Shown: one piece after another, positions 56,341 to 64,000 of the stretch
Layout: each line of letters opens with the position of its first letter
How positions within the stretch are numbered: the stretch's first letter is position 1
Source of the DNA: Zanthoxylum bungeanum
Lineage: Eukaryota; Streptophyta; Magnoliopsida; Sapindales; Rutaceae
DNA length: 64,000 nucleotides
Reading direction: 5' to 3'
NCBI GenBank assembly: GCA_019454045.1
Contig: SKCR01038874.1
Coordinates: 55,606 to 119,605, forward strand
Made by a program: the position numbers and the translations under genes
Notes under the pieces: generated by a model
The model's database searches: none
Seen by the model: the letters and a program-made list of their open reading frames with translations, nothing else
What the model was told of the DNA's origin: nothing

Positions 56341-58180
56341 GTCCTCTACGCCATTTTAGGGCAATAAAAGACAACCTTATTAACTTGAACGATTTTGCTT
56401 CTCTCACCCACTAATTCGTCTCTCCCTGCTTCCAAGTTTGGGTTGTGTTTACATTCTTGCAAACAAGAAAGTGAAGGCCTTACTCTCTCACCCACTTGAC
56501 CGATTCTAGCTTTAACTGGGGATTTTTTTTGGGTTTTCTTGTTTTTGGAGGTAATAAAGCTTATCTACCACTTCTTTTCAACCCTTTTACTTAAGCTATT
56601 GCATTTAGATTATGAGCATGCTCCATTTTTCTTGTTATTTCTTGTTTATGGGTTTGTTAAATTTTGAAGCAAAGATGTTTGTTTTATGGGATTTGTTGGA
56701 TCCTATGCTTGTGGAGAGTTGTAAGGGGGTTTTGGTCATTGCTATGGGATTAAGGGGAGGTTCGGCCACTTGTAGTAAGAGTGAATGTGTTGTTCTTTTT
56801 CAGAGGTGAAGTGACTTAAGGGTGTTAATTTGGTACTAGATAATCTATTAAGCAAGACTATAGGTCATTGTTGCTTCTTGTTATATTGGGTGAAATTTAG
56901 AGGATGTGTGTGAGTGTAGACAAAATTCGGCCTTGGGAGATAGTTGATGGGTGTGGGTGATGTTCGAGAAATAGATATAATTCAATGTGTTTTGAAGTTA
57001 GTATGAATGCCTAATTAAAGAGCTTGTATAACGTGTGTGGGTGTTTAGTGTTTCGGTCAAAAGAGAGAGTTCTGAGGGGATATTATAATGTTTATCCAAT
57101 TAGATGGTAATGTAATGTGTCTTGAAGTAAATTTACCATTGTAGAACTTATAAGTATGTTATTACTAAAGTATGCTCTAGACAGTGTGGCTCCGACTTTA
57201 GAAAATTGAACGGGAGGTTTATGTGGTAACTCGAAAGCTTATACTGGTTTTATATTGATATATAAGGGTTGTAGTAAATAGTAGTGGCATGTTTTGTCCA
57301 CTTTCAATATTCATTGCATTCCTCCTTACCTTGAAAGACCGTATCAAGAATCTTACCTATTCTTATTTTATGGTAGATCGTCAGCCCGATCAACCACCCG
57401 CCTTTCAGTAACTTTCCGCAGCCTATTGCTGTGAGTAGATATCTCGTTTTATGTTTTCCTTACGTATGTTTTAAAAGATTTAAGTTTTGAGAATTTCGAT
57501 TTGATTGAGATCTATATGCATGATGATTATATGTTTCCATCTCGGCGCTTGTTAAATATTTTAATGTTTTACGACTTATCATTATGTTTCCGCTGAGGCG
57601 CTTGATCGATGATATGTTTCTGTCCCGATGCTTTATTCATGTTTACATATTTTCTGACTTATCATTATGATTTTATCGGGGCGCTTGTTTAGGGTCTCGA
57701 CCATCAGAAATGGATCGATCCGCTATCTTGTCGACAATGGCTTGTTTCGTTCCTTGCTCAGTCTTTGCGCATGACTTGAGTGTTTAGCGCTTGATTGGTT
57801 TTTAATTATGACATCTATGGAAAATGACATGAACTTTGATTTTATTTTTTGTTGTTTTGATAAAACTTTTGCATCTGTTAAGATTTATTTGTTTTGTTAT
57901 CTGCTCACTGAATCCAAAAGACTCACCCCACCAGTTTATTAGTGTTTGCAAGACTTTCTCATTCTTTTGTTGAGGTCACACACCCCCTTTGGCCAAGATG
58001 GCGCGTTGGATGTTGGATGTTTGTCTTGCAAGTCACCTAGGGGACTTTTATATTAGATTTTGTTATATATATGATAGGAAGGTGTGTTATTGTGAATTAC
58101 ATTTGAATAATGGTTGTAAAGTATTTGGATATGTTTGTAATGGATTGTGTATGTGGGCACGGAGCCCTCTTTGCACTTAG
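56341..58180 (+). repeat. LTR-like non-coding region, possible continuation of 53310 repeat
   Basis: CT-rich leader-like text (CTTCTCTCACCCACT) comes first, then AT-rich sequence. Near 57900 it has CTGCTCACTGAATCC..GACTCACCCCACC, comparable to the ACTCACTGAG block found in the gypsy-type LTRs at 38350 and 48920. GGGCACGGAGCCCTCTTTGCA near 58155 recalls GGCACGAAGCC at 49178. No domain-bearing open frame. The assignment is by texture and landmarks only. Confidence 0.4.
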
Positions 58181-58805
58181 GGAAGCACATGGTTGGGTTA
58201 CAGTTCATAATCATAACCAAACCGTGCGGTTGGTGGTTCGACATTGGCCGAACCGTAAACCAATGGTTCGGTCGCGATTTCAGCCAAAGCCGAACCATAA
58301 CCAAACCTTAAACTGGTTGAATCGTACGGTTGGGTTTAAGTTTTGAAACTTTTTTTTAATAAATTAAATTGTTATAAAAATAATAAAAAATTAAAGATCT
58401 AATAAAGATTAAATAAATTAATTAAATTGTTATAAAAGTAATAAAAATTAAAGATTTACTAAAGAGATGGACTAAAAGAAGATATTGATAATTTATTTAT
58501 TGTTTTGAAAAAAGAGAGTTTGCACTTAAATAAACTGTCTACGTATCCTCTTGGGGCGTAGATGAATTAAAATTCACGTAATTCTATTATATTTTATTTT
58601 AAATAATTTATCTCATTAACATTTTATTCATCGTCATCTAGGGAAGGCAATCCGGTTCTTGACCCTTCGGTTCAAGTTCTGTCCGTGTTATCACACAAAT
58701 CTTCAAAAATTTCCGGCTAATTTTCTAGTTCACGACGTTTCATCCTACACCAATTGTCAAGACACGTTTGAGCTTCTAATGTCTCTGGTTTCAACTTTGA
58801 TCATC
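58181..58805. repeat. Miniature-element-like GC/AT patch and unassigned flank
   Basis: 58205-58345 is rich in GGTTCG, CCGAACC and CAAACCGTGCGG words, as in another common plant hAT-like miniature class. An AT-rich tail runs to about 58640. 58640-58805 is unassigned non-coding sequence before the reverse LTR. Confidence 0.4.
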
Positions 58806-60086
58806 TGTCTCTTAGTCTCTGAGACATGCCACAAGATCTTAAACATAATTGTATGTGTGAAATAACAAGAAAAGTGGCGGAATCACTTACATTGTTAGAT
58901 GGAGAAATTTCGAAATTTCCTCTTTGGATGAAACTCCAAGCTTGTTGTTATGTTGCTTATTCCTTGGGTGAGTTTCCCTATCACCTAATTTGACTCCTCC
59001 AAGTGCTAGCTATGTTGAAATTTTGAAGCAAAATTTCACAACAAATGAGAGACGAGTTCAGCCAAGGTGGAGAGAAGAAGAGAGTTTTCCAAAACTTGGT
59101 GGTTGTGTGTTCAAATCATTTAATTAATTAAGCCAACTACTTACATCAACATTTGACATTTGATGTAAGTTATGTGGTCCCATCACATTTTAAATTCAAA
59201 ATTTGAGTTGGCTTCCTCAACACACAACTTGACTTGGGCCTACCAAAGTCAAAGATATTTTGTGTTCCCAAAACACAAAAAGACACACGCAAAGTCACTG
59301 GCAATTTTATCAGGTTCGTTTAATTCCGATTAAACAAATTTGCCGTCGCGCCATAATTAAATATAATTTAATTAAATAATTATGCCTCGCAAATTATTAC
59401 GATAGTCGCTTTCGAATTAATTCTAAATTAATTCGTTCGCCCGAATTAAAATCCAATTTTAATTTCGTATTGAAATCTGATTTCAATTAATATATCCGAT
59501 ATATTATTTTAGCCACAAATAAATAAATTAAATAGAAAAATACAATTTAAATATTAAATTTATTTTATCGATTAATTCTAAATTAATCGTGTTCTCTATT
59601 CCATACGAAGTTAATCCCAGATTAATTCTTACCGCAATTAATCCCAGATTAATTTTCTCTATCATAATTAATCCCAGATTAATTCTATCTGAGTCAAATG
59701 TCATTGGTGAATCTTTGGGAAGCGACCCAAGAGATTCCTGGATATGTTGGCAGTAAATACGGTTATCAGACTATCCGAACACATGCGTACCATATATCAT
59801 GTTCTCACCGATTTACAAGACATGGTTGGCTTCTAGCAAAGCATCGTGCCTACCCAAATCTCCAGAAATATTCACCGAGGAATATCATCTGTATCAGGCG
59901 TAGTTAAACTAATATTATGTAATGCATAATACGATCCAGTCTCGGATGTCACATGCTAGGCCTAGGGCTGGTTTTGTGTCTGCCCCGTACGAAGCATATA
60001 TTGGATTCTGAGTAATTAATCTATGTAATCGGGAAGTCATGACTTAGTTATACTATCCCAATAGCTGCAGCTTTTAAGAGTACTAG
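58806..60086 (-). repeat. Reverse-strand LTR fragment of the copia A family
   Basis: On the minus strand this corresponds to the right two-thirds of the A LTR (compare 18225-19478), ending in a decayed GTCTCAGAGACTAAGAGACA. The palindrome array is present in reverse (about 59316-59685). No PBS or internal region is seen at its end, and the LTR start is missing because element E begins at 60087. The open frame at 59698-59907 is the reverse of one in the other LTRs, with no domain. Confidence 0.8.
59316..59685 (-). repeat. Palindrome array, reverse copy
   Basis: Same array as 18624-19038, read in reverse, for example TTAATCCCAGATTAA three times near 59610-59685 and GAATTAAT..ATTAATTC-type units near 59410-59435. 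Some arms are mutated (TTCGTTTAATTCCGATTAAACAAA at its left end). Confidence 0.75.
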
Positions 60087-62273
60087 GGTAGACACTGCAT
60101 TTTTACATATAAGTCCCGATGATGAGTCTCGTATGGAGATATTACCTCTTTAATTGTGGAAGCCGCGGGAAACGGACGTCGGAAGGGAGGAGTCAAGAAT
60201 TGACATTTTGTTGGATTTAATTCGCTGGATTTGCTTCAGGTTCCCTTGTTGGACCTCCGTTTTAAAACACATCCTTAGCCCAAACCCCCGCAAGACACAC
60301 ACCAAGCCCACACATACACCAAACCAAACACCCAAGCCCACCAAATGGGCCAAGCCCACACGCCCAAAGAGACCTAGCACACGCCCATAGCCTTCCTAAT
60401 TAACAAAAATCACATTTAACACATGCATAAATCAAGCCAATCCACTTCCTAAATTAAATAAATCCCATGGATCCCTTGCCTAAATAAACCAAATCATATC
60501 ATTAACTAAAGAAGAATAAATCAAATTAAATCAAATCACTTCCCTAATTAAAAGATTTCCTTATCCCATACTAATTTAAAAAGATATCCCATTAATGTAC
60601 AAAGCCTTCTCATTCTCAAAGAAGGAAAACCCTCATCCATTGCCTATAAAAAAGAACCCTTCACCAACACATTAAATCCCTAGCTCATTCTCACAAAAAA
60701 ACATTAAGAAGTTAACCCATTGCCGTCCACACAAAGCCTTGAAAATCATCTCCATTGCCGTCCAAACAATATCCCTAAAACCCTCCATTACCGTGAACAA
60801 TATCCCCACAAACAGCCTGTCCATTCACGCATCAACTGCCAGCCACCTAAGGTCATTCACGCCTAGCCACCTAAAAATCCACTCACGCACAGTCACCCTC
60901 ACTGCCTCAACTCACGCCTAGCCGCCTAAGGTCATTCACGCTAGCCCCCCACTGCCTCAACTCACGCACAACCCCACTTCCTTAACAACAAGCCACTGCC
61001 CCAACGCAAAACACTCATGCATGCCCTTCAATTCAGCCAGTAAAATGCCTCACAAATCACCGGAAAACACCCCTCACTGCATCCCCAAAACAGCCGCATA
61101 AAACCCGCAGAACCAGTCCTTCACAGCCGCAAAACACTGAAACTGTCCAGCCCTTACACTACCGCACATACCCTCATAAACTGCCCAGTTTTCCGCAGAT
61201 TTAACCCCAAAAAACTGCCCCCAAAATAGTCTAAAAACTGCCCCCAAACTGCACCTAAAAACCGCCCAAAATAGTCTCACTTTACCACAAAACAGTAAGC
61301 CAATACCGGAACCAGAAACAGCCGTAAAACAGCAGCCCAAACAGCGAAACAACGAAGAAGAACGTTGAACCAGTGAACCGGTGGAGTTGCGAAACATCGA
61401 CCCTTCTGACGGCCGTATAACGCGCTTTCGAGAGACGACAAAAGAGGTTAGACCTGAGGGCACCCTTTTTACTTATTATCTTTCATTTTTTTTATTTTAA
61501 TATATTATCGCATGAGAGTCGTTTATTGAGGCATGATGTGAATTCCGGATGAGCGGGATGCGTGTTCTCTTTTGTGGTATATCGGATGGAAACTCGGACG
61601 TAAATTCCGTAGCCGAATCCAAATGGACGGTATTGCGGTTTGCACTCGGGATACAATGCTACGTACTACTTAAGAGACACACGTATTTCGTTTCATCCAA
61701 ACTTTGTATTCGAGCATGATTATGTTGCTAGTACATTATTTATTATTAAAGCATGATTTAGTTTAATATATCGTTTATTTTTAAGCATAATTATGTCGTT
61801 TGTTGTTATGCATGATTTAGTTCTTTAATTTTGCATTAGTAATTTAGTTTACGTTTATGTCGAAGTAATTATCTATTTGTTCTTTGTGTTGGATGATTCA
61901 ACATGCTCGTTGTGTGATATTATATACTTGCCGTTATAATGACTTATTTTTAAAGCAGGCGAACTTAGTCCTAGGATTTATTTTGATGAATGCGGACTAG
62001 ATCTAAGTTACCTTTGAGCATACATGTTGAGTAGATTCGGTTAGTGTATTGCACAAATCATATTATTACAAGTGACATAAGTAAGGGACCATTCCGAACC
62101 CAACGGTTTGAGGTCTTCCCTTGCGAGGGGTGAGTGCGGCCTTAAATCTTTGTCTCGGTTCACACCAGGTGGCGACTCCATGTTATTTCTCCGGTTTAGT
62201 TCCCCTGCGGGCTATTCCGTACTCCCAACTAGGCTGGAGCCTAGAACAGCGTCGCCGATTTCTGTGTCCTACA
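60087..62273 (+). repeat. LTR of element E
   Basis: The start is decayed (GGTAGACACTGCATTTTTAC versus TGTAGGCACTGCATTTTTGC in D) and the end is TGTGTCCTACA. About 2.19 kb. 60640-61440 contains C-rich, repeated GCCTAGCCACCTAA and ACTGCC words. Open frames inside lack domains. Confidence 0.75.
60645..60651 (+). promoter_or_regulatory. TATA box in element E LTR
   Basis: TATAAAA within TTGCCTATAAAAAAGAACCC, aligned with the TATA boxes of element D (29707 and 35199). Confidence 0.6.
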
Positions 62274-62276
62274 GTC

Positions 62277-62294
62277 TGGCGACTCCACTGGGGA
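62277..62294 (+). other. Primer-binding site of element E
   Basis: TGGCGACTCCACTGGGGA, identical to the element D site at 32029-32046 and at the same distance from the LTR end. Confidence 0.8.
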
Positions 62295-62996
62295 TAGAGA
62301 ATCGGCCCCGAAATAATGTCTTGTAGTGATTGTGATTTGTGCTTTAGTTAACCGCGTTTATAGTGGGTTGAAGGGGTTTAATCAAAGGCATTTTTAAGGC
62401 TATGTGAAGGTTTGGTGTCTTCCTTCATTCACTACCTTCTATAAGGAAAAGGTGTGAAGGCACCTAGATAATCATTACCCATAGCTCGTGTGACAGACTA
62501 ATTTGGAGGACTTGTTGTTTATTCCTGTCACCAAGGCGATAAGAGCCTAAGAGGCTTGGGTATTTAAGAGAGTTCGCTCCACCCCCCCTCTGGGGAATCT
62601 ACAATAGGAAATCCATTTGACAGTTAGTCACACACCATAACTTGTTGGCACGTACCTTAAGGTATAAAAAAGGTACGCTCACTTGGTCGCTCGAACCCTT
62701 GAGTGGGGAGTCCTAGTTGTGGGCAATCCTTCGTCAGCGAGAGCCTTTGTCTATACTCCTATAAACCCGCATATGAACCATAGTCATATATCCCATGGAA
62801 ATTGTCCCTTTATGCTTTTGATAACCATATACATATTATATCTCATGCATCGCACGCATTTCATGCATCTCACGCATACACACATCATGTTAACCATGTG
62901 TCTTAAAAGCATCATAGATATTCGTTGGGTTAGAAAAAAAAAAGATTTGTCAAGAACAGTTTAGCAAACATGGATATCGAGAAAATGAAGCCGAGA
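62295..62996 (+). other. Internal fragment of element E
   Basis: Non-coding. It matches the first ~900 bp of the D internal region (for example CACCTAGATAATCAT, CTCTGGGGAATCTACAA and ACTTGGTCGCTCGAACCC) and stops before the minisatellite equivalent. Confidence 0.7.
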
Positions 62997-63023
62997 AACA
63001 GAACTATGTACATGTTGTCCAAC

Positions 63024-63671
63024 AATCTCCCACTTGGCCTATATCCAATCACTCAAGTATCTAATAACAGAACTATGTACATGTTGCTCAAACTTTTGCT
63101 GAGATATAGCCTTCGTCAGCGGATCTGTAATGTTATCATCTGATGCGATCTTCTCGATCTTCACATCGCCACGGTGTATGATCTCACAAATCAGATGAAA
63201 TCGTTGAAGTACATGCTTGGATCATTGATGAGACCGTGGTTCCTTAGCCTGTGTGATAGCCCCATTATTATCACAAAACAAAGGTATGGGCTCAGCTGCT
63301 AACGGAACTACTCCTAATCCAATTAGGAATTTATGGATCCAAACTACTTCTTTGGCTGCCTCAGTTGCAGCAATATATTCAGCTTCTGTTGTTGAATCGG
63401 AAATAATCTCTTGCTTGGAAGATTTCCAGCTCACTGTTTCGTTGTTTAAACAAAATATGTACCCTGATTGTGACTTATAGTCGTCTTTGTCAGTTTGGAA
63501 ACTTACATCGGTGAACCCAGTCACCTCAAGTTCTCGTTCCCCATAGACTAAGAAAGCATCTTTAGTTCGTCTAAGATACTTAAGGATGTTCTTTACAGTA
63601 ATCCAGTGACCATCACATGGATCGGCCTGATAGCGACTGCACATGCTCAAAGTATATGAGACATCAGGTCT
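63024..63671 (-). pseudogene. Reverse-strand copia RNase H region (element H)
   Basis: On the minus strand the frame 63670-63225 reads RPDVSYTLSMCSRYQADPCDGHWITVKNILKYLRRTKDAF, VTGFTDVSFQTDKDDYKSQSGYIF, WKSSKQEIISDSTTEAEYIAATEAAKEVVWIHKFLIGLGVVP and CDNNGAITQAKEPRSHQ. This is a well-preserved copia RNase H with its D, E and D catalytic positions. A TGA at 63224-63222 then interrupts it. Reading through, the frame continues as SKHVLQRFHLICEIIHRGDVKIEKIASDDNITDPLTKAISQ to a natural stop before the PPT. LTR start TGTTGGAC is at 63024-63017, and only a few bases of LTR remain. The upstream side is cut by a repeat at 63672. Confidence 0.85.
63025..63036 (-). other. Polypurine tract of copia H
   Basis: On the minus strand, AAGTGGGAGAT lies directly before TGTTGGACA, identical to the tracts of elements B and C. 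Confidence 0.75.
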
Positions 63672-64000
63672 GACCGGCGTAAACACACACGTATAACGCA
63701 AGCGTACGTATCGTTCAAGTAGTATAAAAATATCGATCCCACGATGACTTAATGCCTACTGTTGTTATTAATTATTGATACTATTTATTTAAAAGTATCT
63801 AATTATAGGGAGAATATAATGATTGTTTGATTGCTTTTGGTTGATTGAATGTGAATTTGCTAATTAAAATAAAACAGACTCAAAAGAGAATACTAAGGAA
63901 AATAAAAGAAAAGACTAAAAAATCTAGGGTTGTGACTCCACACAATATTATTATAAAGATGAATTGATTCTCTTATCTATGTGTAATAAATCAGTTTGCT
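63672..64000 (+). repeat. Start of an unidentified repeat, running off the window
   Basis: The copia reading frame is cut at about 63671. New sequence begins TGACCGGCGTAAACACAC, with ACGCAAGCGTACGTATCGTTCAAG and ATCGATCCCACGATG shortly after. This opening (a CG-rich head with a GATCCCACGA motif) is common to a class of dicot repeats I cannot name with certainty. No coding frame. It may be the left end of the same kind of element whose right end is at about 591. Confidence 0.4.

Larger units (their letters stand above)
60087..62996 (+). mobile_element. Truncated Tat/Ogre-like element E
   Basis: One LTR (60087-62273), a PBS and about 0.7 kb of internal sequence. It is a diverged relative of element D. 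The ends, TATA context, the GTAAGGGACCATTCCGAACC block and the PBS are shared. The 177-bp tandem repeats and the GTTCGAAC cluster of D are absent. It is cut off at about 62996 against a reverse copia element. No coding domain. Confidence 0.75.

Overview
The window looks like a repeat-dense intergenic stretch of a land-plant nuclear genome, probably a eudicot. It is AT-rich and packed with nested LTR retrotransposons of both superfamilies. It carries hAT-like miniature elements and holds only one convincing host gene, which has introns. I see no bacterial-type operons, rRNA, tRNA or CRISPR. All boundaries were placed by eye from repeat-to-repeat comparison inside the window. Element names A to H are local labels, not database families.

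Layout. 1-591 is an unidentified repeat end. 592-19478 is Ty1/copia element A (gag-PR-INT-RT-RH, about 1.9 kb LTRs), whose leader is split by a related copia element B (2922-12399) flanked by a 5-bp duplication TGAAT. 19479-20840 is a fragment of a Ty3/gypsy-type LTR (family G) with an array of GATACGTAACGCC palindromes. 20841-25558 is the 3' half of a reverse-strand copia element. It meets head-on the 3' half of a forward copia element C (25559-28595). 28596-38834 is a gypsy-type LTR (family F) interrupted by a complete but non-coding Tat/Ogre-like element D (29138-37522, TSD GAGTC, about 2.9 kb LTRs, PBS TGGCGACTCCACTGGGGA). 38835-50240 is a mosaic of gypsy-type LTR pieces. It includes a very long LTR made of repeated TCATGTAGTTCAGG-like sequence with a 2.75-kb internal duplication, a reverse LTR, and an internally deleted element that keeps PBS and PPT.

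The host gene is at 51077-52944 (+). Three exons encode a protein of about 538 to 549 residues with an N-terminal hydrophobic hairpin, a long acidic disordered middle and a conserved-looking helical C-terminus. Its function is not recognised. Downstream, 53310-58180 is another gypsy-type LTR-like region interrupted by a reverse family-G LTR and a hAT-like miniature element with a TA microsatellite. 58806-60086 is a reverse LTR fragment of the A family, abutted by a second, diverged Tat/Ogre-like LTR (element E, 60087-62996). 63024-63671 is a reverse copia RNase H region (H), cut by the start of another unidentified repeat that runs off the window.

The most unusual signal is a tandem array of about a dozen different short palindromes, most with a TGG/CGG-type centre, in every LTR of the A/B/C copia group. 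Several stems differ between copies at both arms, so pairing is kept. A second point of interest is an in-frame TGA shared by three copia copies at the same place after the RNase H catalytic region. All retroelement coding regions here are broken, so none is likely to be autonomous. The LTR pairs of element D look very similar, which suggests it moved relatively recently using proteins supplied in trans.
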